A stretch of DNA of 40,109 nucleotides. Source: a bacterium. Lineage in GTDB: Bacteria; SZUA-182; DTGQ01; JAFGSM01. Below the pieces are notes generated by a model. That model was not told the origin of the DNA. It saw only the letters and a list, made by a program, of their open reading frames with translations, and did not search any database. The DNA lies in contig JAFGSM010000043.1 in the NCBI GenBank assembly GCA_016934595.1, positions 1 through 40,109 of the forward strand. The letters run 5' to 3'. Below are positions 6,784 to 15,234 of the stretch, piece after piece (position 1 is the first letter of the stretch; each line of letters begins with the position of its first letter). The translations under genes were made by a program, and so were the position numbers.

Positions 6784-7950
6784 ATGAAAAAAACAGCGAT
6801 TTTCATAATATTGGCAATTATCCTTATTCCCCTTTTTTCCAAGATTGCATGGGGTGACGATCTTTTAGAACTGGAAAAAAGGGTTGGTTCTATAGAAGAA
6901 AAACTTAAAAAAGAGGAAAAGGAGGGAATCCTCTCCTTCAAGGGAAAGAGATTCAAGCTGGGCGGGGAGATGGAGTTTGAATATGTCGATACAAGGAGCG
7001 ATCAGAAGATCGACAATCCGGAAGGGCATTTCCAGGTGGAACGTTTTAGTTTGATACCGCAGATTCAAGTTGCGGAGAATATTATCCTTGAGGCGCTGCT
7101 TTTGTTTTCACCTGAAAAGACAGACGTTAATGAAACGTATGCTGTTATCTCCGGATTGCCGCTTGATTCTTTCTTAAAGCTTGGGATGGACGATAGGTTC
7201 ATTTCTGAAAAGCCGAACCGCAGGACAGAAGCTTATCCTTTGATTGGCACAGCATTCTGGCGAGACGATGAGGCAGGCATCACATGGAGTGGAAAGCATA
7301 AGGAATTTTACTGGAATTTATCCCTGACAAATGGTTTTGCATTAGGGAAAAAAGAGCCGAGCGAAGACAAAAGCTATCAGATGATCCAAGACAAGAGGCA
7401 GACTTCCGACAATAATGAAAACAAGGATATCGGCCTCGGGCTCGGATGGAAGCGATCATTCGCAAGTAACCACTTGATCGATGTACACGGTTTCGGATAT
7501 TTCGCAAAGTTGAGCAGGGATGACATCGATTTTTTAAAGAAAATCGCAGGTTATGGATCTTCTGAAGTCCGCATGAGCAGGAGATATGGGGCAAGCACAG
7601 AATACGTTGTCAATGCCTTCTCATTAGGGGGTGAATATATAAAGGCAGAGGATGGCACTCTTGACAGAGACGGCTGGTTTGCTCAGGCCTCCTATAGGAT
7701 CAGTTTTGGCAAGAGGACTTTCTTCCCTTCGATTGAACCATTTGTCAGATATGGGCGTTTGAACATTGACCTGCCTAAGGTTTTCTCTGATACCCTCACA
7801 TGGAATAGGGAAATGACCACTATCGCCCTGTTGGTTGACATTGTAAAAAATATGAAGGTTAAAATAGAATATTATATCAATGATGAGAAGACCGGCGGGA
7901 ATGACGTTAAAAATGACGAGTTTCTTGCACAGTTGGAAATAATGTTTTAA
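6784..7950 (+). CDS. outer-membrane porin with N-terminal coiled coil
   Basis: A 388-residue protein. Residues 1-24 form a signal peptide ending in AWG. Residues 25-45 (LLELEKRVGSIEEKLKKEEK) form a short charged coiled coil like the periplasmic tether of some trimeric porins. The rest alternates hydrophobic and polar residues in strands such as FKLGGEMEFEYV, HFQVERFSLIPQIQV and FYWNLSLTNGFAL, and the protein ends in Phe, as outer-membrane barrels do. It resembles phosphate- or anion-selective OprP/O-like porins in layout, but the substrate is not evident. A strong GGGAGG lies before ATG 6784. It may supply the periplasmic molybdoenzyme with its anionic substrate; that link is inference from adjacency. 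Confidence 0.75.
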   Translation: MKKTAIFIILAIILIPLFSKIAWGDDLLELEKRVGSIEEKLKKEEKEGILSFKGKRFKLGGEMEFEYVDTRSDQKIDNPEGHFQVERFSLIPQIQVAENIILEALLLFSPEKTDVNETYAVISGLPLDSFLKLGMDDRFISEKPNRRTEAYPLIGTAFWRDDEAGITWSGKHKEFYWNLSLTNGFALGKKEPSEDKSYQMIQDKRQTSDNNENKDIGLGLGWKRSFASNHLIDVHGFGYFAKLSRDDIDFLKKIAGYGSSEVRMSRRYGASTEYVVNAFSLGGEYIKAEDGTLDRDGWFAQASYRISFGKRTFFPSIEPFVRYGRLNIDLPKVFSDTLTWNREMTTIALLVDIVKNMKVKIEYYINDEKTGGNDVKNDEFLAQLEIMF

Positions 7951-8002
7951 TAATGATGTATATGTTTATAGGAATATAACAAGGGCATTTGTCGTTCAAT
8001 CC

Positions 8003-8033
8003 TAATATCAAAGCATTTCAATAGTTGATATTA
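8003..8033. terminator. 9-bp stem downstream of the porin gene
   Basis: TAATATCAA (8003-8011) pairs perfectly with TTGATATTA (8025-8033), 52 bases after the porin stop. The stem is AT-only apart from one pair per arm and is followed by AAATATT. It is a weak candidate transcription end. Confidence 0.3.
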
Positions 8034-8062
8034 AAATATTAAACACGCTTATTCACTTTATT

Positions 8063-8210
8063 CAGCTGTGAGAAGGTGGGCATATGCCTTTCGGTTTAGG
8101 GTTCCTTCATAACAGCCTGTAAGGCTCGCTCCAAAAGATCTCCGCCTACACAGGCTGTAACTCATGCACATGCACCTCAAGGCATATGCCCCTTCTTACT
8201 AAAATAGCTG
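8063..8210. repeat. 148-bp nested inverted repeat
   Basis: The left arm contains CAGCT (8063-8067) and then AGAAGGTGGGCATATGCCTT (8071-8090). The right arm contains AAGGCATATGCCCCTTCT and then AGCTG (8206-8210). A second pair lies inside: ACAGCCTGT and ACAGGCTGT. Each outer arm holds the palindrome GGCATATGCC. No target duplication is visible. It could be a mobile miniature element or a structured RNA. A 66-codon open frame just after it (8239-8439) lacks a ribosome site and coding features, and is not called. Confidence 0.45.
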
Positions 8211-8502
8211 AGCGAACTAAATAGTCATTATATTAAATATGTCAGGCCAGAGGCGGGCACAGCCTGATGAAGAAAAGGCCGCCCGGGGGGAATTTAACCC
8301 CATCATGGGGGTCTATAAAATTCTTCTGTCATTTGACATGGGCGGAAGATTTCCCTGTTTGTTTGGTCCCATTTTACGATTTATCCCATATGGATGCATA
8401 CTGCTGAAAGGGCATGAAACATCCCTTGATTGTTTATGATAATGGCTGTCCATCTGCGAAATTTGGTTATCAGATAGTCACCAGACCATAAAAAAGTTTT
8501 CC

Positions 8503-8625
8503 GTAATAGTTCACCACTGATTTTCACTGAATTGCACTGAGAAATCATTTTCCGTGATATTCCGTGTGCTTCCGTGGTAAAATCCTGTGTTAACGTAATT
8601 TATTAGGCTCAGGCTGAACGGTTAC
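8503..8625. mobile_element. 123-bp MITE, family 1, copy 1
   Basis: A non-coding element starting GTAATAGTTCA and ending TGAACGGTTAC, so its ends are imperfect inverted repeats. It is flanked by an exact 8-bp direct repeat, AGTTTTCC (8495-8502 and 8626-8633), the footprint of transposition. A second 123-bp copy with about five differences lies at 20051-20173. Inside are TTCCGTG repeats that can pair with a left-hand CCAC-GGA segment. GTAA ends plus an 8-bp duplication are the hallmarks of IS66-family elements, so an IS66-type transposase elsewhere in the genome is the likely mover. Confidence 0.85.
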
Positions 8626-8796
8626 AGTTTTCCCATTTTTCATGGTCAGCAGGGGCTTCCATCTGACAACTATTGATTTTTGACCATATTGACAAATAAT
8701 AAGTCACAAAATCAAGGGCATCATTAAAATTACACATGATATCATATCCAGGGGAGATGGATTCCCTGTGTGGTTAGAATATTTACAAATTTGATG

Positions 8797-8832
8797 TTGA
8801 CAAGCGCTTGAAATTTGGTTATACTACCAAAT
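8797..8832 (+). promoter_or_regulatory. sigma-70-type promoter with palindromic operator over the -10
   Basis: TTGACA (8797-8802), a 17-base spacer and TATACT (8820-8825) make a near-consensus promoter. The -10 is the exact centre of a perfect palindrome, ATTTGGTTATACTACCAAAT (8813-8832), so a bound repressor would block RNA polymerase. The spacer also holds AAGCGCTT. The same layout occurs at 25148-25182 (minus) and 25581-25617 (plus). Transcription would start near 8832 and reach the permease gene after a leader of about 225 bases. Confidence 0.72.
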
Positions 8833-8897
8833 AGAAAATGCTAAAGACGCAAAATATAAAAACATGGGAAGGCGTGCTATTGCGAAAGAGAAATTTT

Positions 8898-8919
8898 TGC
8901 CACTGCCGGTGGGATGGCA
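8898..8919 (+). other. alternative hairpins in the permease leader
   Basis: TGCCA (8898-8902) can pair with TGGCA (8915-8919), or the inner CCAC (8900-8903) with GTGG (8909-8912), giving two overlapping hairpins. It lies between the promoter at 8797-8825 and the start at 9060. I do not recognise a named riboswitch here. The rest of 8833-9059 shows nothing further apart from a Shine-Dalgarno AAAGGAG before 9060. Confidence 0.3.
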
Positions 8920-9059
8920 CATAGGGGGGCAGCAGAGGCAATGATTTTTCTCATGGACAAAATCTGATCCAAAAGCTTTCTCATAGATTTTGAATAGGCA
9001 ACTGTTATTTCATGTTTAAAAATCTAATATAACATCTAACATCAAAGGAGCTAAATTTT

Positions 9060-10358
9060 ATGGATTGGAAGAAGGAATGGAAGCCGCTCCTGGTCATTGC
9101 GGCTGTTTTTCTGACATGCTTTTTTGTCCCTGTTGGCGTTGTGCGATTCGACAAAGCTGTCTTGGAGGCGATCCATCTCGTTAAATGGTATGCGAGGGAG
9201 CATGTGCTCTTGTGCCTTGTCCCTGCATTCTTCATAGCAGGCGCTATCGGTGTCTTTGTCAGCCAGGCATCGGTCATGAAATATCTTGGAGCAAGGGCGA
9301 ACAAGGTGCTTGCCTACGGGGTGGCATCGGTCTCAGGTTCGGTCTTGGCTGTATGCTCATGCACGGTCCTACCGCTTTTTGCAGGGATTTATAGTATGGG
9401 CGCAGGCATCGGCCCCGCCACCGCCTTTCTCTATTCAGGGCCAGCCATAAATATCCTGGCCATCATCCTCACCGCCCGTGTCCTGGGATTTGAGATGGGT
9501 GTGGCCAGGGCGATAGGAGCAGTGCTCTTCAGCCTCATCATCGGCCTGTGTATGCATTTTATCTTCCGCAAGGAGGAGATCGCCAAGGCAAATGCACAGA
9601 TGGCTATGCCCGAGCCTGAGGTGGCGAGACCCCTTTGGAAGACCACTGCCTATTTCGCCGCCATGATAGCGATACTTGTCTTTGCCAACTGGGGGAAATG
9701 CTCTGAGACTGCGGGACTATGGTATGCGATCTATTCCGCCAAGTGGCAGATCACAGGTTTTTTTTCTATCCTTTTTGCATTCATTCTCGTTGCATGGTTT
9801 GATATCAGGTGGCGGGACGTACTTTTGGCTGGGGTTCCCACAGTGGCCTTCGCCCTTGTCTTCCCCCGCAGGCCTGAGATCCCATTCACGCTGGGAGTCA
9901 TTGGTCTTTCAATGATAACCAGCACGAAGAAGGGTGAGGTTGGGGACTGGTTCAAGTCCACATGGGATTTCGCTAAACAGATACTTCCCCTCCTTTTGTT
10001 CGGCGTGCTTATTTCCGGCCTGCTGCTCGGCAGACCAGGGCAGGAGGGACTCATACCATCCGTATGGGTAAGCGGCCTTGTCGGCGGAAACTCCGTTTTT
10101 GCGAACTTCTTCGCCTCCATTGTGGGCGCTTTTATGTATTTTGCAACGCTGACTGAGATACCCATCCTTGAGGCGCTTTTAGGAAGCGGCATGGGAAAGG
10201 GCCCTGCCCTCGCGCTCCTGCTTGCAGGGCCTGCCCTCTCCCTGCCCAGCATGCTTGTCATCCGGAGCATCATGGGGACAAAGAAGACCGTTGTATTCAT
10301 CAGTCTTGTAGTGATCATGGCTACGGTAACAGGCGTAATATATGGCTTTGTTTTTTGA
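9060..10358 (+). CDS. ArsP-type permease (PF03773 family)
   Basis: A 432-residue integral membrane protein with about eight to ten helices and a hydrophilic loop near residues 170-195. The diagnostic segment is SGSVLAVCSCTVLPLFAGIY (residues 92-111) with Cys99 and Cys101, followed by GPATAFLYSGPAINILA. This is the signature of the ArsP_1/SO_0444 permease family. Known members export trivalent organoarsenicals, and others are linked to copper or zinc; the paired cysteines may hold the thiophilic substrate. AAAGGAG precedes ATG 9060. It is followed by a DGC-domain protein and, further on, thioredoxin and CcdA genes, a grouping familiar from arsenic-type loci. The substrate here is inference. 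Confidence 0.8.
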   Translation: MDWKKEWKPLLVIAAVFLTCFFVPVGVVRFDKAVLEAIHLVKWYAREHVLLCLVPAFFIAGAIGVFVSQASVMKYLGARANKVLAYGVASVSGSVLAVCSCTVLPLFAGIYSMGAGIGPATAFLYSGPAINILAIILTARVLGFEMGVARAIGAVLFSLIIGLCMHFIFRKEEIAKANAQMAMPEPEVARPLWKTTAYFAAMIAILVFANWGKCSETAGLWYAIYSAKWQITGFFSILFAFILVAWFDIRWRDVLLAGVPTVAFALVFPRRPEIPFTLGVIGLSMITSTKKGEVGDWFKSTWDFAKQILPLLLFGVLISGLLLGRPGQEGLIPSVWVSGLVGGNSVFANFFASIVGAFMYFATLTEIPILEALLGSGMGKGPALALLLAGPALSLPSMLVIRSIMGTKKTVVFISLVVIMATVTGVIYGFVF

Positions 10359-10425
10359 TTAAGGATTAGATTGACTAATGTGATATTAAGATTAACGATC
10401 ATATATAAAAGGAGGTGTTAATAAT

Positions 10426-10821
10426 ATGTCTGGAGAAAGATGCTTATGCGGAGGGGGAGACGTGGTTATTTATTCATGTTCAGGGGCTGCCAATGTGGGA
10501 CAGATCGCAAACCAGGCTGCGGTGGAATTGACCCAGGAAGGTGTTGGAACGATGAATTGCGCGGTCGGCATTGGGGCACTTGTAAGCGGCATGATCGCTA
10601 CGGGCAGAGGATCCCGAAGGATCGTTGCGATTGACGGCTGCCCCCTTAAATGTCTTAAAAAGGTCCTTGAAAAAGTCCAGCTTGAGCCTTCCGACTATAT
10701 CCTGGTAACGGACCTCGGCATAGAAAAAACCATAGGCAGTCGCAGCTTTACCCGCGAGCAGGTCGTGAAGGTGAAGGATGAGGTCGTAAAATCTATAAAA
10801 CTGGAGGCACAAAGGATATAG
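10426..10821 (+). CDS. DGC-domain putative zinc-binding protein
   Basis: A 131-residue cytoplasmic protein of the DGC family (PF08859, DUF1847-like). Landmarks are CLCGGG near the N-terminus, YSCSGAANVGQIANQAA from residue 17, MNCAVGIGALVSG, and the name-giving DGCPLKC. Its cysteines are grouped as in metal-binding proteins, but no enzyme activity is established for the family. It begins 67 bases after the permease stop, with GGAGGTG before the ATG, so it is probably co-transcribed with the permease. It often neighbours such permeases, suggesting a metal or metalloid handling role. A MITE lies ten bases after its stop. Confidence 0.8.
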   Translation: MSGERCLCGGGDVVIYSCSGAANVGQIANQAAVELTQEGVGTMNCAVGIGALVSGMIATGRGSRRIVAIDGCPLKCLKKVLEKVQLEPSDYILVTDLGIEKTIGSRSFTREQVVKVKDEVVKSIKLEAQRI

Positions 10822-10831
10822 ATACATTTGC

Positions 10832-10912
10832 GTAACTGCTCAATATGTTATGGTAAACCAGACTTCCTAAATGGCTATGAGTTACTATTTCCACAGGATA
10901 TTGAGCAGTTAC
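10832..10912. mobile_element. 81-bp MITE, family 2, copy A
   Basis: The left end GTAACTGCTCAATAT (10832-10846) and the right end ATATTGAGCAGTTAC (10898-10912) are perfect 15-bp inverted repeats. An exact 8-bp duplication, ACATTTGC, flanks it (10824-10831 and 10913-10920). The interior is non-coding. Related copies lie at 31280-31349 in the opposite orientation and at 34158-34237. The GTAA ends and 8-bp duplication are shared with the 123-bp family, which points to the same IS66-type transposition machinery. Confidence 0.88.
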
Positions 10913-11056
10913 ACATTTGCCAAAGTCTCTAAGGCAAGATACAACCGGAACCCCCCTCTTCCGCGGAAGCGGGATTCATTTTGCAGAAGAAGAAGGCATT
11001 TGCGGCAAAGCCAAGGCATTTGATATAGTAAAATATAAAGTATATGGAGGGATAGT

Positions 11057-12007
11057 ATGAGCATTTATGGTCATACTTTGCGTATATTCGTCAATGTAGT
11101 CGAAAATCGCAGCTTTTCACGGGCATCACAAAAGATGTTCCTCACCCAGCCATCCATCAGCGCGGCCATAAAAAAACTCGAGAGCTATTACGGCGTATCC
11201 CTTATCAAGAGAGGACACAACAAAATGGAGCTGACCGTGGCAGGGGATATACTTTACAGGCACGCAAAACATATACTGCATGATATAGCCCTTTTGGACA
11301 GAGATATGGCAGAGTTCATCGGGGAGAAGAAAAAAGGGGTTTCCATAGGAGTAAGCGGCGCCCTCTTTGACTTCTTTATGCCCGATTTCCTGAGGTCATT
11401 CTACTTGAATCACACAATGATCAATATCAATGTCATCCAGTTGCACTGCGAGGATATCGTTGATTGCATCATGGGGGGTACTTGCGATATGGGCCTCCTT
11501 TGCAGGAGAATCATCCGCGAGGATATGCATGATGATTTAACATTTGAGGATTTTTTCACCGAGCCCCTTTACATAGTCGCCCCAGCAGGACATCCACTGA
11601 CAATGAGTGGAGGGAGATGTCATATTGAAGAACTGCTGGACAAAAGGTTTATCTTCAGGGAAGAGACGAGTGGCTGCATGGAGGCGTTCTCGGCATGGCT
11701 TGGGCATTTTGGCCTTACACTGTCTTCATTCAAGGATCATATCGTGATCGGCCACATCCGGTCGATCAAAAATATGATGGCAGAGTCAAATCTGCTTTCC
11801 ATTATGGCGGAAAGCTGGATCAGGGAGGAGCTGTGCTCAGGCAAATACAAGGTTATAGCCGTTGATGGACCGAGGCTTACCATCTCCTATTATATCGCTT
11901 ACCTGTCAAAGAGGGAAAAATCCAGAAATTTTGACATGTTTTACAACTTTTTGAAATCATATAGAGAATATGATCAGTCACAGCATAGCGTGCCTTTACA
12001 TAATTGA
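11057..12007 (+). CDS. LysR-family transcriptional regulator
   Basis: A 316-residue protein with the standard LysR layout. The N-terminal winged helix-turn-helix spans residues 4-63: LRIFVNVVENRSFSRASQKM, then LTQPSISAAIKKLESYYG, then SLIKRGHNKMELTVAGDIL. A linker helix and a substrate-binding domain follow; IGVSGALFDFF and DMGLLCRRI are recognisable parts of it. The effector is unknown. GGAGGGATAGT precedes ATG 11057. It faces the same way as the permease and thioredoxin genes and sits between them, so it is a candidate regulator of either, though LysR genes are more often divergent from their targets. Confidence 0.87.
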   Translation: MSIYGHTLRIFVNVVENRSFSRASQKMFLTQPSISAAIKKLESYYGVSLIKRGHNKMELTVAGDILYRHAKHILHDIALLDRDMAEFIGEKKKGVSIGVSGALFDFFMPDFLRSFYLNHTMININVIQLHCEDIVDCIMGGTCDMGLLCRRIIREDMHDDLTFEDFFTEPLYIVAPAGHPLTMSGGRCHIEELLDKRFIFREETSGCMEAFSAWLGHFGLTLSSFKDHIVIGHIRSIKNMMAESNLLSIMAESWIREELCSGKYKVIAVDGPRLTISYYIAYLSKREKSRNFDMFYNFLKSYREYDQSQHSVPLHN

Positions 12008-12087
12008 AAAACATTCATAAACTTGGCCGTCTTTATCGGAAAGGCAGGTGTTTCAGCTTGTTTTAAAAAGTTCCTTTTATTCGGCTA

Positions 12088-12586
12088 ATGCTGCCGTTTT
12101 TTTTAATGCCCCTGGGCATTGCAATAATTGCAATTTTTTTGATACGAGGGGCGACTGAGGCGGCGGAGACACATACCATAGAGCTGCTTTATTTTTTCAC
12201 TGAAGAGTGCGACCACTGCCGCCACGTGGATGAATTTGTGCTTGGGCCATTACAGGATGTATACCCTGTCCGTGTAGAAAGGATAAACATAGACGAGGAT
12301 CATGGATACAAGCACCTTCTGCGGGAAGAGGAAGCAGCCGGAGACAGAGGAAGGACTCCCTTATAATTCTGAACAGCCTGCCACAGCAGTTCAAGAAGCA
12401 GCAAAGACATACCCTGTGTATCTCGCATACTTCACCCAGGCAGGTTGCAAGGAGTGCGAGAGGGCTTACCGTGACATCAAATATATCCGGTCACGCTATC
12501 CCCTGATCGAAATCATGGAATTCGACATCGCTGACAAGGAGAGTAAAACCCTCCAAAGGGCGAGGAATCAAACCCACATAGATTAA
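12088..12586 (+). pseudogene. decayed double-thioredoxin-fold protein
   Basis: Two overlapping frames each hold part of one protein. The first (12088-12366) has a membrane anchor or signal and a thioredoxin-like start, LLYFFTEECDHCRHVDEF, with CDHC. It then shifts frame within about 12302-12366, losing the cis-proline part of the fold. The second frame (stop at 12586) carries another thioredoxin-like start, PVYLAYFTQAGCKECERAYR, but ends abruptly after ARNQTHID. Intact relatives have two such domains, often ahead of a CcdA-like membrane part. There is no good ribosome site before 12088. The frame change plus truncation argue for a dead gene whose function is covered by 12623-13791. A sequencing error could explain the frame change but not the truncated end. 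Confidence 0.6.
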
Positions 12587-12622
12587 AGGCTCATCTAATG
12601 AAAAAAGGAGGAAAACAAGGTC

Positions 12623-13093
12623 ATGGGAAAGAGAAACGTCTTTTTATCGCTTAGTCTTATCATCATGCTCATAATCGCCGGATGCGGGAGCAAAACCAAC
12701 GGGGAAACCGCTTCGCCTGGCCAAAAGAAACAGGAGACGGCAACTGTTATCCCCAAAGGGCCTTCTGAAAAGGCTCAAAAAGAGAAAACCGGATACAAGG
12801 CCACTTTTATCGAACTGGGCTCGGTCAACTGTATACCATGCAAAAAGATGCAACCGGTCATGAGGGAGATCGAAGAGAAATACCCTGATGTCAACGTGAT
12901 TTTTTACGATGTATGGAGACCAGAAGGCAGGCCATTTGCACAAACCTACAGAATCAGGGTCATCCCGACGCAGGTTTTCCTTGACGAAAATGGGAAGGAA
13001 TATTTCCGTCACGAAGGATTCTTCCCCAGGGAGGAGGTCGAGAAGGTCCTGGCCAAGGCAGGCGTGGAGATCAAAGGGGGAATAAGCCAATGA
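12623..13093 (+). CDS. thioredoxin-like lipoprotein
   Basis: A 156-residue protein with a lipoprotein signal: the lipobox LIIAGC puts the lipidated Cys at residue 21. A low-complexity, charged linker (22-57) precedes a thioredoxin fold. The active site is Cys70-Ile-Pro-Cys73 in GSVNCIPCKKM, and the cis-proline is Pro115 in RVIPTQVF. It should sit on the periplasmic side of the membrane and exchange disulfides with CcdA, encoded immediately downstream with an ATGA overlap. A good AGGAGG precedes ATG 12623. The pair would deliver reducing power from cytoplasmic thioredoxin to periplasmic thiols. Confidence 0.85.
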   Translation: MGKRNVFLSLSLIIMLIIAGCGSKTNGETASPGQKKQETATVIPKGPSEKAQKEKTGYKATFIELGSVNCIPCKKMQPVMREIEEKYPDVNVIFYDVWRPEGRPFAQTYRIRVIPTQVFLDENGKEYFRHEGFFPREEVEKVLAKAGVEIKGGISQ

Positions 13094-13791
13094 TGAGGCT
13101 GTTCGAATCCTTGACAATGGCCATTGAGGGCGCCCCCGCCGTTGCCATGAGCGCCGCCCTTTTTTGGGGCATCCTGAGTGTACTTCTCAGCCCATGCCAT
13201 CTTGCAAGCATCCCCCTGATAGTCGGCTTTATCGATGAACAGGGCAACATCAGCACAAAAAGGGCATTTTGGCTTTCTACCCTTTTTGCCCTCGGCATAC
13301 TGGCCACCATTGCCCTGATCGGGGTCATCACAGGACTGATGGGACGTCTGATGGGTGACCTGGGCAACTGGGGGAATTATCTCGTGTCCGGCATATTTAT
13401 TCTGTTTGGCCTTCACCTCATGGGGATTATTCCTCTGCCATTTGCCAACAACTCTGTGAAGGTGAAATACAAGAAAAAGGGTCTTGTGGCTGCGCTGATA
13501 CTTGGCCTCGTCTTCGGCCTCGCCCTAGGCCCTTGCACCTTTGCCTTTATGGCTCCCATGATCGGGGTGGCATTCAAGGCCGCATCCGCCGATTTTCTTT
13601 ATGGCGCTACCCTGCTCTTTATGTATGGCATAGGCCATTGCGCGGTCATAGTGGTGGCCGGCACATCCATGGAGATGGTGACCCATTACCTGCATTGGAA
13701 CCAGTCCTCCCATGGGGCGGTGATCGTCAAGAAGATATGCGGTATTCTGGTCATATTGGGCGGCGTGTACCTGTTGTGGAGGACGTTTTGA
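13090..13791 (+). CDS. ccdA: CcdA/DsbD-type thiol-disulfide membrane transporter
   Basis: A 233-residue protein with six predicted helices. The two redox cysteines occur in the family motifs LSPCHLASIPL (Cys36) and LGPCTFAFMAP (Cys149), each in its own helix as in CcdA and the core of DsbD. It carries electrons from cytoplasmic thioredoxin to a periplasmic acceptor, here most likely the lipoprotein at 12623-13093, whose stop overlaps this start. It could serve cytochrome c maturation, but no cytochrome c genes lie nearby. It converges on the response-regulator gene, only six bases separating the two stops, with no room for a hairpin terminator. Confidence 0.87.
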   Translation: MMRLFESLTMAIEGAPAVAMSAALFWGILSVLLSPCHLASIPLIVGFIDEQGNISTKRAFWLSTLFALGILATIALIGVITGLMGRLMGDLGNWGNYLVSGIFILFGLHLMGIIPLPFANNSVKVKYKKKGLVAALILGLVFGLALGPCTFAFMAPMIGVAFKAASADFLYGATLLFMYGIGHCAVIVVAGTSMEMVTHYLHWNQSSHGAVIVKKICGILVILGGVYLLWRTF

Positions 13792-13797
13792 TGAAAA

Positions 13798-15234
13798 TTA
13801 AAGTTTACGGCTCTTGACCGACGTCTCTATCATTATTTTGTACTTTTCTATTTTGGACAGCATGGTCGGCCTGGAAAGACCGAGGATCTTGGCGGCCTGA
13901 GTGCGGTTGCCTCCGGTTATTGAGAGGGCTTCGCCAATAATAATGCCGGCGAACTGCTCCATAAAACAGTCAAACATATTTTCGCATGGGCACGAAATAA
14001 GTGTTTCACGAATCCATTGCCGGATCGCTTCGTTCACAGATTGATCGGACATATTTTTTTTGATATTCCCGTCATGGATTGTCTGGAAGATTTCTTGAGG
14101 GGTAATAGGGCTTCCGTGATTAAATATCAGCGTCTTTTGAATGGCGTTGCCCAGCTCACGAATATTTCCCGGCCAATGATAACTCTTAAGCATATTTTCA
14201 GATTCTCTGGTTATTCCGGGATTTTTAATGTTCATCTCCTTTGAAAACCTGGCGAGAAAGTATTCTGCAAGCAAGGGAACATCGCTCAGGCGATCACGAA
14301 GGGGTGGAAGACAGAGGGTGACGACCTTGAGCCTGTAGTAAAGGTCTTCCCGAAAATTTCCTTTTGCGAGCGCCAATTCAAGGTCCCTGTTTGTGGCTGC
14401 GATAATGCGTACATCAACAGGGATTGGCTTTCTGCCTCCAATACGTTCAATACTTTTTTCCTGAAGCAGACGCAAGATTTTGGATTGGATGCTAATGGGC
14501 ATGTCTCCAATTTCGTCAAAAAACACAGTGCCCCCATTTGCTTGCTCAATCTTTCCAACGTGACGGGTAAAAGCGCCTGTAAACGCTCCTTTTTCGTATC
14601 CAAAAAGCTCGCTTTCAAGAAGTGTCTCAGGAATTGCCACACAATTGATTGCGAGAAAGGATTTATTTGAGCGCAGACTGTGATGGTAGATAGCGCGGGC
14701 CATCAATTCCTTTCCCGTTCCAGATTCCCCAAGTATCAGTACTGTGGCGTCGGTGGGAGCTGCCCTCCCAATCGCTTTATACAACTCCTGCATGGAACTG
14801 TGTTTTCCAATGATTGCATCAGAAACCGCAGTCTCAGGATGCCCATCGATTTCGACCCTGGATCTCATGAATCTGCTTGCGTCCATGGCCTGCTTAACAA
14901 GGTCCATTATAGCAGGGATATCGAAAGGTTTGATCACATAGTCAAAAGCCCCCAGCGAGGTAGCCTCAATAGCGGTCTCAGTAGTGCCAAAGGCTGTAAA
15001 CACAATGACCGGCGTTTTAGGCTCGATTTCTCGTATTGTTCGGAAAGCCTCCAATCCATTAATCCCAGGCAAACATACATCCAAGAAGACCAGATCAGGG
15101 CTATGCTCTCTCAGCAAAGCAATACCTGCCTCGCCGGTGGATGCAGTATACACGGCATGGCCATCTTCTTTTAAAATCTTTTTAAAACCCTGTCTTAAAT
15201 GATAATCATCGTCAACAATAAGAATTTTGCCCAT
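13798..15234 (-). CDS. NtrC-family sigma-54-dependent response regulator
   Basis: A 478-residue activator with three domains. The receiver is residues 1-120, with acidic IVDDD, phospho-acceptor Asp52 in VFLDVCLPG and Lys in YVIKPFD. The AAA+ domain spans about 140-380, with Walker A GESGTGKE, the sigma-54 contact loop GAFTGA and Walker B TVFFDEIGDM. The Fis-type helix-turn-helix is at the end (GGNRTQAAKILGLSRPTML). Its start overlaps the end of the kinase gene by 23 bases, so kinase and regulator form a coupled pair. It activates sigma-54 promoters by ATP hydrolysis. The sigma-54 promoter at 19088-19107 drives its own operon, and those at 105-124 and 1779-1798 are further candidates. Confidence 0.92.
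   Translation of the reverse strand: MGKILIVDDDYHLRQGFKKILKEDGHAVYTASTGEAGIALLREHSPDLVFLDVCLPGINGLEAFRTIREIEPKTPVIVFTAFGTTETAIEATSLGAFDYVIKPFDIPAIMDLVKQAMDASRFMRSRVEIDGHPETAVSDAIIGKHSSMQELYKAIGRAAPTDATVLILGESGTGKELMARAIYHHSLRSNKSFLAINCVAIPETLLESELFGYEKGAFTGAFTRHVGKIEQANGGTVFFDEIGDMPISIQSKILRLLQEKSIERIGGRKPIPVDVRIIAATNRDLELALAKGNFREDLYYRLKVVTLCLPPLRDRLSDVPLLAEYFLARFSKEMNIKNPGITRESENMLKSYHWPGNIRELGNAIQKTLIFNHGSPITPQEIFQTIHDGNIKKNMSDQSVNEAIRQWIRETLISCPCENMFDCFMEQFAGIIIGEALSITGGNRTQAAKILGLSRPTMLSKIEKYKIMIETSVKSRKL

Noticed and set aside
8239-8439. 66-codon plus-strand frame after the porin
   Set aside because: No Shine-Dalgarno sequence, no family resemblance, and it lies in a repeat-rich gap.
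8914-8930. Possible sigma-54 site TGGCACATAGGGGGGC before the permease
   Set aside because: The GG to GC spacing is 11 rather than 10 bases, which sigma-54 promoters rarely tolerate.
8890-8945. Cobalamin- or c-di-GMP-type riboswitch
   Set aside because: A GCCACTG-like word is present, but the remaining conserved boxes of these classes could not be found in the leader.
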